A stretch of 64,000 nucleotides of DNA from Planctomycetia bacterium (GTDB taxonomy: Bacteria; Planctomycetota; Planctomycetia; Pirellulales; UBA1268), in NCBI GenBank assembly GCA_026401035.1, contig JAPLNR010000060.1:153330-217329 (forward strand), given 5' to 3'. The position numbers were made by a program, and so were the translations under genes. Under the pieces are notes generated by a model that was not told the origin of the DNA, searched no databases, and saw nothing but the letters and a program-made list of their open reading frames with translations. This document shows, in pieces, positions 45,591-54,875 of this stretch. How positions within the stretch are numbered: position 1 is the stretch's first letter; the number at the start of each line of letters is the position of its first letter.

Positions 45591-46373
45591 TTACCCGGGC
45601 TGGTCAGCCAACCCGCCGCCCGATTCGGCGGCAGCTTCTGCCGGCTGCGCCTTCCGCATCCGATCGCGGAGCTTCGCGGCCAGTTCGTAGTTTTCAGCCA
45701 GCACCGCGTCGGCCAACTGCTCGTCGAGCGTGCGGCCGACGTCATACCGCTGACGGACGCCTTCCCGCATCTCCTCGAGACGCTTCACGAGTTCGTCTTC
45801 GGAATACTGGTCGGCAGCGTCATACCGGGCGAAGAGGTCGCGAAACCGTTCCAGTCCGCGATTGATCTCGACGATCGCCGCTTCGGGCCCCTGCTCCTCG
45901 AGCAGCGCCAGGGCGCCTGCCTGCACGCGATGGAACAGGACGAACGGCCTGTATTGCTCATGCGACAGCGTCCACTCGTCGTCCGCCGAGTGCTCGCGCA
46001 CGAAGTCCATGAACGCCAGGCTGTGGTCAGCGTCCTTGGCGGCGCGGCGGTAGTCGCGCAGCGACAGCCAGCAGATCCGCCGGTGGTAATACTGCACGAA
46101 TTCCCTGTCCGCCTCGGCGCACTGCTCCCGCGACATGCGGAATGATCCGCCTTCACGGATTGCCTCGCCGACGAGGTAGTCGTAATACGTTTCCGCGCCG
46201 TGCGGACGCTGCCCGTCGGGCCTGAGATCCGTCTCCATCTGCAAGACGCCCATGTCGACCCGCATCTGGAGCACTTCGCGGCCGTTTCGGGCCTTGAAGA
46301 GGCGGGCATTCACCTCACCCGGCTGGAATTCCCAGCCCTTGAGCACGGTATCGATGTCTCGTGGCTTCGCCAT
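45591..46373 (-). CDS. UVR-motif protein
   Basis: 260 residues. The N-terminal region (KGWEFQPGEVNARLFKARNGREVLQMRVDMGVLQMETDLRPDG split around residues 12-54) is of a conserved planctomycete type. The middle is helical, with Trp/Tyr-rich segments. The C-terminal UvrB/UvrC interaction motif is LDEQLADAVLAENYELAAKL at about 215-235. The UVR motif mediates protein contacts in UvrBC and in Clp adaptor proteins. The function here is unknown. It converges on nothing nearby and has a terminator. Confidence 0.85.
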   Translation of the reverse strand: MAKPRDIDTVLKGWEFQPGEVNARLFKARNGREVLQMRVDMGVLQMETDLRPDGQRPHGAETYYDYLVGEAIREGGSFRMSREQCAEADREFVQYYHRRICWLSLRDYRRAAKDADHSLAFMDFVREHSADDEWTLSHEQYRPFVLFHRVQAGALALLEEQGPEAAIVEINRGLERFRDLFARYDAADQYSEDELVKRLEEMREGVRQRYDVGRTLDEQLADAVLAENYELAAKLRDRMRKAQPAEAAAESGGGLADQPG

Positions 46374-46472
46374 GGAGCACAGCCCTTCGGTGGAAACTGG
46401 CGGCCGGCGTCGTGCCAGGCTGCCAGCGAAATTATAGCAAGCGGTTTGCGTGTCTACCGAGTTTCGGCCGGT

Positions 46473-46907
46473 TCAATCCGGCGGCCGCCGGCGCAGCTGC
46501 TTTGTTTCCGAGCGGTGGCGTTTTCCTGCGAGCCGTTTGGCGATCATGGAGCGGGGTTTTTTCGTCCGCCGCCGCACCTTGGGGGGCGTCAGTGCCCGCT
46601 CGATGATGGTAGACAGTTTTGCCAGGCAGTCGGCGACGTTCTGCGGCTGGGCACGGTGCCGCTGGCTGGTGATGACCAACGCCCCGTCGTTAGTGAGCCG
46701 GGCTTTTTCCCGCTCCAAGAGCCGGCGGCGCACGGCTTCGGGGAGATGGGGAGAATGGCGGGCGTCGAACCGCAGCACCGCCTTGCTGCTCGTGCGATTC
46801 ACATGCTGCCCCCCCGGCCCGCTCGACCGCACGAACTGCCACTCGAGCGCCTCGGGCGGAATGACGACGGCACCGTTTCCAAGTCGAACTTCCTTGAGTC
46901 GTGTCAT
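46473..46907 (-). CDS. arfB: Alternative ribosome-rescue factor ArfB
   Basis: 144 residues. The RF-1 GGQ motif is SSGPGGQHVNRTSS (GGQ at 32-34), and the C-terminus is Arg/Lys-rich, entering the mRNA channel of stalled ribosomes (TPPKVRRRTKKPRSM...KRHRSETKQLRRR). It releases peptides from non-stop ribosomes. GGGAG lies 5 nt before the start. Confidence 0.93.
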   Translation of the reverse strand: MTRLKEVRLGNGAVVIPPEALEWQFVRSSGPGGQHVNRTSSKAVLRFDARHSPHLPEAVRRRLLEREKARLTNDGALVITSQRHRAQPQNVADCLAKLSTIIERALTPPKVRRRTKKPRSMIAKRLAGKRHRSETKQLRRRPPD

Positions 46908-47113
46908 CAGGGCTCCCGCTGGCGGCTGCGATTGTTCTCAGCTGGATGGATGGACGCGGCCACTGACAAGCAGCACATGCGTACAGTGCCTGCAAAACTC
47001 CGCAAACTTCATCTGGACAGCCCACGAAGCATCGCCACATACTGCCCCTCCTTCAAGGCGGGCTGTTCGCCGCGGGGCGATCGCGACTCCCGTTCGCAGG
47101 AGATATCCCGAGC

Positions 47114-47938
47114 ATGCTGCAGGCGTCCATCAGTGAACTGACGATGTTCCGCTGGGAACTCGCCGATGAAGTCGAACATCTGGCCCGCCATGGCTTCGAA
47201 AGCCTGTCGATCTGGCGGACGAAACTCTCCGATGTGGGCCTTGAGCAGGCCAAGGGCCTGATCCGCCAGGCTGGCCTGCGGGTTTCGAGCCTGCAATGGA
47301 CCGGGGGCTTCACGGGGGGCGATGGGCGGTCGTTTTGCGACAGCGTCGACGACGGCCTTGAAGCGATCACCACGGCGGCCGAACTCGACACCGACGTACT
47401 GGTCGTCCACAGTGGCTGCCGCGGCGGCCACACCCGCGGCCATTCCCACCGGCTGCTGGCCGACGCGCTCGACGTGCTCGCGCCGGAGGCCTTGTCGCGG
47501 GGCGTGACGCTGGCCCTCAAGCCCATGCATCCTGCCGCAGCAGCCGGCTGTGATTTCCTGAACGATCTCGCCCATGCCGTTCGCTGGGTGGAGCGATTCG
47601 ACCATCCGGCAGTGCGGATTTCGCTCGATTTGTGGCAATTTGGCAATGACCCGGCGCTGCCCGGACTCCTGGCCGACCTGGTGCCGCTGACGGCCGTCGT
47701 GCAGGTGGCCGATTGCCGAGGGCTGCCATCGGCCGACAGGGAACGACTCCCGCCAGGGCACGGCACGGTACGGCTGGGCCCGCTCGTGACCGCCTTGGTC
47801 GAACATGGCTACAGCGGCGACTTTGAGTTCGAACTCATTGGCGAAGCCGTTGAGGCGTTTGGGTACGACCACGTGCTCGCTCAGGCCCGACTTGCTGCCG
47901 ATGCCTGGGGCCGCAGGCTTCGCGTGCCGGCAGTGTAG
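47114..47938 (+). CDS. Xylose isomerase-like TIM-barrel protein
   Basis: 274 residues of the AP-endonuclease-2/sugar phosphate isomerase/epimerase fold: the N-terminal ELADEVEHLARHGFESLSIW, TDVLVVHSGCRGG, LALKPMHP and DLWQFGND occupy strand ends where metal ligands usually lie. The specific reaction is unknown. AGGAG lies 11 nt before the start. Its stop TAG belongs to a palindromic repeat. Confidence 0.85.
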   Translation: MLQASISELTMFRWELADEVEHLARHGFESLSIWRTKLSDVGLEQAKGLIRQAGLRVSSLQWTGGFTGGDGRSFCDSVDDGLEAITTAAELDTDVLVVHSGCRGGHTRGHSHRLLADALDVLAPEALSRGVTLALKPMHPAAAAGCDFLNDLAHAVRWVERFDHPAVRISLDLWQFGNDPALPGLLADLVPLTAVVQVADCRGLPSADRERLPPGHGTVRLGPLVTALVEHGYSGDFEFELIGEAVEAFGYDHVLAQARLAADAWGRRLRVPAV

Positions 47939-47960
47939 GTCAGGCTACAGCCTGTTCTAC
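47935..47960. repeat. GACAGGCT palindrome, copy d, includes the TIM-barrel gene stop
   Basis: GTAG-GTCAGGCT-AC-AGCCTGTT-CTAC, a 26-nt near-perfect palindrome. The stop codon TAG (47936-47938) is inside the left outer arm. It is the most symmetrical copy, with both GTAG and CTAC flanks. Confidence 0.85.
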
Positions 47961-47968
47961 GACGCCGG

Positions 47969-48892
47969 TCATTTTTCCACGGGCAGCCGCAAATCCCAGG
48001 CCTCGATCCAGTCGGTCTCCGCCGGCTCGAGCTGGAAATCCTCGCGCAGCCGCGTGTCGAAGTCGTTCATGTGGGCAGCACCGTAGAAGATCGCGATTTT
48101 CCGTTTTCCGGCCGCGATTTGCTGCCGGAGAACATCGAGCGCCGCCGCGTTGCGATCGGTGATCAGCGATGAGCCTTCCTCCCCGCCGAAAGCGGCGGTC
48201 AGAACCTCCATGTCGGTGAACTGCTCGGCCATGATTCTGCGGAGGCGGATTTCCCGGTTCGAGCCGAAGAGGATTCCGAAAAGATCCCCGAACCCCACGT
48301 CTCCCCCAGTCTTCCCTGCGGCCTTTTCCGCCCGTGCCGTTCCCTCGCGCATGAGCTTCATGAACATCGTCCACCACGATTCACCACGCTTGGCCATGGC
48401 GGCGTCGAATTCCTGCGGGGAAAGATCGGCGTGCACGAAGTTTTTCGCCGTGTAGTCGATCTGCTCCAGCTGGAATTCGAGCCCCAGCATCTTCGTCAGG
48501 CCCTGCTGGGCCGAGCCGATCGCGCCCGAGGCCTTGCGACCCGGCTTGGGGACGCGGGCGTTGTCGGGGGCAACCAGCTCGTACAGGACGGCGTCGTAGT
48601 CGCGAAAGAGGCGGTCGAGGGTCTCGTAGTAGCCCTTGCCACCAAGATGGACAGCCCCGACGAGATCCACCTCGAGCGGCTCGCGGCGGCCCTGGTCTGT
48701 GGCGGCCGCCTCACGGTATCGCACGATCGAGGTGTCGAGCGACAGGGGCGCGTCACGGTCGTCGCGGGAGAGCCGCAGGAACTCGACCTTCTCAGCCACA
48801 GCCTGGGAAAACGCCGGCGGGGCCGCGGTGGCAAACCAGGCAAGGAGCAGGGCCTGACACGCATGAACGGCGAACGTTCGAAGGTTGGGCAT
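47969..48892 (-). CDS. TraB/TIKI-like exported protein
   Basis: 307 residues with a signal peptide (LLLAWFATAAPPAFS). The two family His motifs are present: VDLVGAVHLGGKGYYETL near 75-92 and IAIFYGAAHMNDF near 268-280, with YELV between. TraB/TIKI/GumN proteins are proposed metalloproteases or related hydrolases. It is predicted periplasmic. GGGAGG lies 6 nt before the start. It is divergent from the BBP7 gene across 245 nt with no other gene. Confidence 0.83.
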   Translation of the reverse strand: MPNLRTFAVHACQALLLAWFATAAPPAFSQAVAEKVEFLRLSRDDRDAPLSLDTSIVRYREAAATDQGRREPLEVDLVGAVHLGGKGYYETLDRLFRDYDAVLYELVAPDNARVPKPGRKASGAIGSAQQGLTKMLGLEFQLEQIDYTAKNFVHADLSPQEFDAAMAKRGESWWTMFMKLMREGTARAEKAAGKTGGDVGFGDLFGILFGSNREIRLRRIMAEQFTDMEVLTAAFGGEEGSSLITDRNAAALDVLRQQIAAGKRKIAIFYGAAHMNDFDTRLREDFQLEPAETDWIEAWDLRLPVEK

Positions 48893-49137
48893 TCAAATCC
48901 TCCCGGGGAAACCGTGGGGCGTGGGTGGTGGGTCGTCCTCACGACCCAAGCGGCCTGACTTTCGCAGGATACCCGAGCCTGCCCGGATCGCCACTTTTTT
49001 CCCCGCCCGCGCCGGAAATCCCCCGGATCCGGCAGAGTCTTCCAAGATTCGTCAACTCGGTCGACCGGCACGACCGATACCACACGAGCAATCCGCATGT
49101 GCGGAAAACCGGCTCCTGCTCCCCAGGGCACTACGAG

Positions 49138-50934
49138 ATGGCTACGAACAAGAGTTTCCAGCGGTTTGGAAGAGTGATCCTCGCGGCGGTGATGACTATC
49201 ACCGCAGTCGTGCCGGCCCATGCCGGTGACTGGATGCCGATGCTGCCGGATCAGGACTTCTACGATTTCCAGCTCTTTGCCCCGCCAGATCTGCAGGAGT
49301 ATGAGATGTACCCGGAGCAGAGCGAGGGGATCTTCTTCAACTACGATCGCCTCTACTGGGGCATGACACCGCCCCGGGTAACGGGGGTCGGCGAGACGGA
49401 ACGCGGCGGGTATCTCATCCCCACGGATCCAATCTCGCCACAGTCGATCGTACAGCTCAACAACGCCGGCATCCTCGGCTCTGGAACGACGGGCGGCAGC
49501 GTGATCGGCGGAATCTTCATTTACGGTGCCGATCCACTGAAGCTTGATCTCAACACGAGCTGGATGCGGACCGCCATGACCTGGGGCAACCGGTACGAGG
49601 GTGGCTGGATCTACGATAATCGTGGCGTCCAACTTGGATACTTCAACAGCGGTATTCAGAGTCAGAGTTTTCAGACGAACAGCGAGTTTGCCGCGTCATC
49701 ACCCACGCAGATTTTCACGCAGCAAACCTCGGGCGGCGGAGCGGCGGGTGGTCTGGGAGCGATCTCGGTCCCTTTGACAACCACCACGATCACGTCGAAC
49801 AGCCCGCCGCCGGATCACTTGATCGCCCAGAAGTTGACGCAGACCAACAACACCGAGATTCAGAGCGCGGAGGTCATGGCTCTGGTTCGTCGGGAATTGG
49901 GCCGACGGGGGAGCAGCACCACGGCCCGGTTTGGGTTCGGGCCACGATTCCTGCAATTTGCCGACAGTTTCAAGATTGGCTACGAGAGCAATCAGTACTC
50001 GTTCAATCAGGGCCCCACCGGTGGCACCCAGGGCGGCGGTGTGAATATCTCGACGGCGGGCGGTGGCGTCGGCGGTGGCGTCGGCGGTGGCGCGGGCACC
50101 GGCGGCGGCACGGGTGGTGGTGGGCTCGGTAATATCGGTGGTGGCGCATCATCGTTCTTCAACCAGTCTTCGGCGGGAGACGTGATCGGTATCGGTGGCG
50201 TCGACACGCTCACAGGCTTGGGCGCGAGCACGCCGCTCCAGGTTGGCGAGTGGGAAACCAATACCTACAACAACATGGTTGGCCCCGAATTCGCGATCCT
50301 CCTGGAAAGCCGTACCGGCCGCTGGACGTTTTCCAGCGAATTCAAATTCACCGCCGCGATGAATTGGCAGAACAACCTCTACCGGGGTGCGAATTTTCCC
50401 GACTCGATCGGTGCCGACTATCTCCGTGCCACCTTCAATCCGTCGGTGACGAACACGGCAAGCGGTGGCACCTCGACTTCCTCCAGCACGGTTCAGCTCG
50501 AGCCACCGCCGCTCTTCCTGCAGGTCTATGGGGTCGGCCAGCAGAATGCGACGAATGCCGCGGAGCACGAGTTCGTCTTCTCGCCGATCGGCGAATGGCG
50601 GTTCGGCACACAGTTCCGCGTCAGCCAGGCCATCGTCCTGCGGGCGGGCTACACCGGCATGTGGATGGCGGGCATTGCCCGCGCCTCCTCGAGTACTGCC
50701 TACAAGGGCGTGCCCAAGGCAACGCAGTATGCCGAAGTAAAGGATCCGACGCAGGCGGCAAGTGCGGCGAATCCGTGGGTCGTCAAGAGTACGGGGCCAA
50801 CTGGTGAGACACCGATAACATCGCCGTACTACCGTCCGGATCCGATTTACAACCGGATCGGTGCCAATCCTGCCGGCGGCAATGAATATGTTTTCACCAA
50901 CGGTGTCGACTTCGGCATCGAGGTGAAGTACTAA
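49138..50934 (+). CDS. BBP7-family outer-membrane beta-barrel protein
   Basis: 598 residues with a signal peptide (VILAAVMTITAVVPAHA). Alternating beta-strand pattern and the typical pieces EGIFFNYDRLYWGM, WGNRYEGGWIYDNRGVQLGYF and the C-terminal FGTQFRVSQAIVLRAGYTGMWMAGIAR followed by NGVDFGIEVKY indicate BBP7 (DUF1551), common in planctomycetes. A Gly-rich insertion (about 305-340, GGGVGGGVGGGAGTGGG) separates two halves. It converges on the FAAL fusion gene. Confidence 0.88.
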   Translation: MATNKSFQRFGRVILAAVMTITAVVPAHAGDWMPMLPDQDFYDFQLFAPPDLQEYEMYPEQSEGIFFNYDRLYWGMTPPRVTGVGETERGGYLIPTDPISPQSIVQLNNAGILGSGTTGGSVIGGIFIYGADPLKLDLNTSWMRTAMTWGNRYEGGWIYDNRGVQLGYFNSGIQSQSFQTNSEFAASSPTQIFTQQTSGGGAAGGLGAISVPLTTTTITSNSPPPDHLIAQKLTQTNNTEIQSAEVMALVRRELGRRGSSTTARFGFGPRFLQFADSFKIGYESNQYSFNQGPTGGTQGGGVNISTAGGGVGGGVGGGAGTGGGTGGGGLGNIGGGASSFFNQSSAGDVIGIGGVDTLTGLGASTPLQVGEWETNTYNNMVGPEFAILLESRTGRWTFSSEFKFTAAMNWQNNLYRGANFPDSIGADYLRATFNPSVTNTASGGTSTSSSTVQLEPPPLFLQVYGVGQQNATNAAEHEFVFSPIGEWRFGTQFRVSQAIVLRAGYTGMWMAGIARASSSTAYKGVPKATQYAEVKDPTQAASAANPWVVKSTGPTGETPITSPYYRPDPIYNRIGANPAGGNEYVFTNGVDFGIEVKY

Positions 50935-50961
50935 GCCCGACGGGACCGTCGTCCAGTTGGC

Positions 50962-50983
50962 GACAGGCTGAAGCCTGTCCTAC
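50962..50983. repeat. GACAGGCT palindrome, copy e, includes the FAAL-fusion stop
   Basis: GACAGGCT-GA-AGCCTGTC (50962-50979) followed by CTAC. CTA at 50980-50982 is the minus-strand stop TAG of the large fusion gene. Lying between convergent genes, it could terminate both. Confidence 0.85.
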
Positions 50984-53900
50984 ACGGTGACCGGGCGGCG
51001 GGCAGTCGCGGGGTCGATCTTCGCGAGTTCTTCCTGCAGCGCCGCGATCGTTTGCCGAATCTGGTCGGGCGTGTGCCGCGACGTGATGAAGAACCGCAGT
51101 CTGGCGGCCCGCTCCTCGACGGCCGGGTAGAGGATCGGCTGCACGTTGATGCCACGGTTAAAGAGCGCGCGGGCGAGTTTCAGGCTGTTCATCGAGTTGC
51201 CGAGAATGACCGGCACGATCGCCGAGCCACCGGATGGGCCGGTGTCGAGACCGGCCGCGCGGGCCAGTTGCAGGAAGAGGGCGGCGTTGGCCTGCAGTTT
51301 GGCCACCCGTTCCGGCTCGCGATCGAGCAGCCGCAGGGCGCCGAGCGCGGCACCGGCGGCGGCCGGCGGCAGGCCCACCGAATAGACGAACCCCGGCACG
51401 GTGTATTTGAGCCAGCGGACGAGCGTCTTCGAGCCGGCGATATAGCCGCCGCAGCTCCCGAGCGCCTTCGAGAGCGTGCCCATCCAGAGGTCGACGTCGG
51501 CGGGATTCACGCCGAAGTGCTCGCCGATGCCACGGCCACGCGGCCCCATCACGCCGATCGAGTGCGCCTCGTCGACCATGAGCAGTGCCTTGTGCTTCTT
51601 GGCCAGCGCAACGAACGGGGGCAACTCGGAAAAGTCGCCGTCCATGCTGTAGATGCCCTCGATGAGGATCAGCACCCGGCGATACTGGCTCCGCACCTGC
51701 GCGAGGAGTTTTTCGGCGGCTTCGTAGTCGTTGTGGGGGAAGGGGCGGCGGCGGGCACCGGAGAGCACGGCCCCCTGCAGCAGGCTGTTGTGGGCGAGCG
51801 CATCGTGCAGCACGAGGTCGCCGGGGCCGACGACGTGGCCGATGACCGTCTCGTTGGTGGCATGGCCGCCGACCAACGTGATCGCGTCTTCCGTGCCGAC
51901 GAACCGGGCGATTTCCCGCTCGAGTTCCTGGTGGATCACCTTCTCTCCCGAGACGAGCCGGCTGGCCGAAACGCTCGAGCCATAGCGGTCGAGCGCGGCC
52001 TTGGCGGCGAGCGTCACCTCCGGCTCCCCCGACATGCCGAGATAGTTGTAGGTGGCCCAGCTGACCATCTCCCGGCCGCCGATCTGCGTGCGGTCGTTCG
52101 TCAGCCCCTCGTGGACGCCGAAGTAGGGGTTTTGCAGGCCGGCGTCGCGGACCATGGCGAAGTTTTGCTCGAGGGCGCGAACCTCTGGGAACTGCGCGAT
52201 GTCATACGTATCGACTGGAATCTCGGCGATCACGCGGGCCGCTTCGATCTGCTTGCGGCCGTCGAGCGGCATATGGTCGAGGATCGCTTCGGTCACCTCG
52301 CGGCAGGTTTCGATCTGCGGCAGCACCTGCTCCGGGAACCGGCCGCCAAACGCCTCCTCGAGGCTGGCGACGATCTCCATCCGCTCGAGCGAGTCGAGGC
52401 CGAGTTCGACGATATTGGAATCGAGCGACAGTTCGCCGGCCCGCTCCTTCGCGATCCGCCGGACGTGATCGAATACCGTCTCTACGACGTCCTGCGGCAG
52501 TTCCCGGTCGGGGCGCAGGGCGCGGGAAGCCTCCCCCACCGGCCGTGAGCGGGCCAGCCGCGGAGCCTCGCCGCCCTGTCGCGGCGCGGGCGCCGGCTCG
52601 GCAGACGTCGAAGCCGTCGGATGCCCGGCCTGCATCCAGCCGACATGCTGCTCGACGACTTCCAGGGTGCCCTCGAGGAACTGCCGCTTACAGGCATGCC
52701 GCTGGATCTTGCCGCTGGATGTCTTGGCGATGCTGTTGGGCCGGACCATCACGATCGCCTCGAGGGCGACCTCGTGCTCGACAGCGAGCTGCCTGCGGAT
52801 GGCATCGAACGAGGCCGCCACGTCGCCGGAGTCGCGTTTGCCGCGTTCCAACTCCGCCACCACGACCACCCGCTCGCGGCCGTCGACGTCGACCGAAAAG
52901 GCGGCCACCGAGCCGGCCCGCACCAGCGGGCTCGCCGCCTCGACCGAATGCTCGATGTCCTGCGGATAATGGTTGCGGCCGCGGACGATGATCAGATCCT
53001 TGAGCCGGCCGGTGACGAACAGTTCGCCGTTGTCGAAGAATCCGAGATCACCCGTCCGCAGGTAGGGGCCGGGGTTCGGCCGCCATTTTTTCACCGACTG
53101 CGTCTGCGAATGCGCGTCGGGCAGGGCGAGCATCGCGCCGAATGTCTCCTGCGTGGCGTCGGAGCGGTTCCAGTACCCCTGTGCGACGCTCGGTCCACTC
53201 ACCCAGATCTCGCCGATGCGGCCCGGTGGCAGCGCCTCGCAGGTCTGAGGATCGACGATCCGCACGTCCTGGCCGTCGAGTTCGCGACCGCTGCCGACGA
53301 GACGCCGTGTGCCGGGGGCGAAGCCCGTTCGCGGGAGCGCGGAGCCTGTTTCGATCGAGGTGGCATCGAAGGCCCGGATCACGGGCGGCTCGAACTTCAT
53401 GCCACCGGTGACCATCAGCGTGCTTTCGGCGAGGCCGTAGCAGGGGAAGAACGCCTCGCGTCGAAAGCCGCAGGGGCCGAACGCCTCGCAGAAGGCGTCG
53501 ATCGTCTCGGGGCGGACCGGTTCGGCACCGTTGAACGCGAGCGTCCAACTCGAGAGATCGAGTTTCGATCGTTGTTCGGGCGTGATCTTGCGGACGCAGA
53601 GTTCGTAGGCGAAGTTTGGCCCGCCGCTGATCGTCGCCCGGTATTTCGAAATCGCCTCGAGCCACCGCAGCGGCTTCTGCAGAAAGGCCGCCGGCGACAT
53701 GAGGACGTTGAACTTGCCGCCGTAGAGCGGCACGAGAATGCCGCCGATGAGCCCCATGTCGTGGAAGCTCGGCAGCCAGAACACGCCCGACTGGCTGCGC
53801 GTGATCTCGAAGGCCTGCATGATCCGCAGCGAATTATGCAGCAGGTTTTCGTGCGAGAGCATCACGCCCTTCGGGGTGCCCGTCGATCCGCTGGTGTATT

Positions 53901-54471
53901 GCAGGAAGGCGAGGGTGTCGCCGTCGATCTTCGGCCGCTCCCAACGCTCCGCCCAGTCGCCTTCGAGTTCGCTGTCCACCTTCCAGAGCAGTTTTTCCAG
54001 GCTCGGGGCCGCGGCCCGCAGGGCATCGAACCGGTCGAGCACGTCGCGGGTGGTGAGCGCGACCGAGGCGTTGGCGTCGGCGGCGATCGCCTCGATGCGT
54101 TCCACCGACCGGTTTTTCCGCGGCGGATAGGCCGGCACGGCGATCGCACCGCCGTAGAGGCAGCCGAGAAAAGCGGCGATGAAGTCGAGCCCCGAGGGGT
54201 AGAGCAGGAGCACCCGCTTCCCCTGCATTCCTGACGCCGTCAGCCAGGCACCGACTGCGCGGGCCTTCCGGTCAAGTTCGGCGTAGGAGATGTTGAGTTC
54301 CTCCGTTTCGCCGTCGACGAGGAACGTGAATGCACGGTCGTGGGGCCGATACGCCGCCCGTTGCCGGAGCAGATCCACGATCGTTTCGGCGAACGAGGCT
54401 TCGGTATTGGGATTGGGAATCACTGCTTCTGGCGCCTCCACCCACCCGGTTCGGCCCAGCAGGCCGACCAA
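50980..54471 (-). CDS. Fatty-acyl-AMP ligase / ACP / alpha-oxoamine synthase fusion
   Basis: 1163 residues. Residues 20-620: fatty-acyl-AMP ligase, with LQYTSGSTGTPKGVMLSHEN, FNGAEPVRPETIDAF, CYGLAEST and YLRTGDLGFF...RGRNHYPQDIE typical of FAAL. About 660-750: carrier domain, ELGLDSLERMEI with Ser694. About 780-1163: PLP enzyme of the KBL/BioF/serine palmitoyltransferase group, with DEAHSIG and Lys1002 in GTLSKALGS. It should activate a fatty acid, load it on its own carrier and condense it with an amino acid, releasing CO2 to give an amino-ketone. The start is TTG 54471 (GAGG upstream) or a GTG downstream. Confidence 0.9.
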   Translation of the reverse strand: MVGLLGRTGWVEAPEAVIPNPNTEASFAETIVDLLRQRAAYRPHDRAFTFLVDGETEELNISYAELDRKARAVGAWLTASGMQGKRVLLLYPSGLDFIAAFLGCLYGGAIAVPAYPPRKNRSVERIEAIAADANASVALTTRDVLDRFDALRAAAPSLEKLLWKVDSELEGDWAERWERPKIDGDTLAFLQYTSGSTGTPKGVMLSHENLLHNSLRIMQAFEITRSQSGVFWLPSFHDMGLIGGILVPLYGGKFNVLMSPAAFLQKPLRWLEAISKYRATISGGPNFAYELCVRKITPEQRSKLDLSSWTLAFNGAEPVRPETIDAFCEAFGPCGFRREAFFPCYGLAESTLMVTGGMKFEPPVIRAFDATSIETGSALPRTGFAPGTRRLVGSGRELDGQDVRIVDPQTCEALPPGRIGEIWVSGPSVAQGYWNRSDATQETFGAMLALPDAHSQTQSVKKWRPNPGPYLRTGDLGFFDNGELFVTGRLKDLIIVRGRNHYPQDIEHSVEAASPLVRAGSVAAFSVDVDGRERVVVVAELERGKRDSGDVAASFDAIRRQLAVEHEVALEAIVMVRPNSIAKTSSGKIQRHACKRQFLEGTLEVVEQHVGWMQAGHPTASTSAEPAPAPRQGGEAPRLARSRPVGEASRALRPDRELPQDVVETVFDHVRRIAKERAGELSLDSNIVELGLDSLERMEIVASLEEAFGGRFPEQVLPQIETCREVTEAILDHMPLDGRKQIEAARVIAEIPVDTYDIAQFPEVRALEQNFAMVRDAGLQNPYFGVHEGLTNDRTQIGGREMVSWATYNYLGMSGEPEVTLAAKAALDRYGSSVSASRLVSGEKVIHQELEREIARFVGTEDAITLVGGHATNETVIGHVVGPGDLVLHDALAHNSLLQGAVLSGARRRPFPHNDYEAAEKLLAQVRSQYRRVLILIEGIYSMDGDFSELPPFVALAKKHKALLMVDEAHSIGVMGPRGRGIGEHFGVNPADVDLWMGTLSKALGSCGGYIAGSKTLVRWLKYTVPGFVYSVGLPPAAAGAALGALRLLDREPERVAKLQANAALFLQLARAAGLDTGPSGGSAIVPVILGNSMNSLKLARALFNRGINVQPILYPAVEERAARLRFFITSRHTPDQIRQTIAALQEELAKIDPATARRPVTV

Positions 54472-54647
54472 CTTTCCGTAACCTCATGCAATTCGGCTGA
54501 TTGCACGTTCAAAGACCAAAGTCTACTTCGGTGTACCAGACAACCGGAAGTTTCGGCTTTTCCGCGTGTTTCCAGCCCCTGAGACGGAGGGGGGCCGGCT
54601 GCATGCACCGCAACGGTCATGCCGGGTTTGCGGGCTTTTCGCGGGAC

Positions 54648-54875
54648 TCACGCCCACGTGCGGCCACTGGCGTTTTCGACGCGCGGCGCAAAGCCCCCGA
54701 GGAGGCCGCCGATCACGTCCCAGCGGTCGTGCCGCCGCACCTCGATATCCCCCTGGGGATTGATCCGCACCAGGCAGGTGTCGGTCAGGCCGGCCTGCTG
54801 CAGTTCCTGCGGCGAGACTTCGTCCGGTTCGAGCATGCTCATCAGCGCGCGGCCGCTCAACTCGATGAATTTCAT
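54648..54875 (-). CDS. Small conserved protein (75 aa) coupled to ksgA
   Basis: 75 residues beginning KFIELSGRALMSMLEPDEVS, then LVRINPQGDIEVRRHDRWDVIGGLLGGF. This resembles small planctomycete proteins of unknown function. AGGAG lies 7 nt before ATG 54875, and the start overlaps the ksgA stop (ATGA, 54872-54875). No membrane segment. It is the last of a three-gene overlap chain. Function not assigned. Confidence 0.75.
   Translation of the reverse strand: MKFIELSGRALMSMLEPDEVSPQELQQAGLTDTCLVRINPQGDIEVRRHDRWDVIGGLLGGFAPRVENASGRTWA

Noticed and set aside
49138..50934. BBP7 Gly-rich run as a separate tandem repeat element
   Set aside because: The GGTGGCGTC units are in frame, short and inside the gene; they are best read as a low-complexity loop of the barrel protein.
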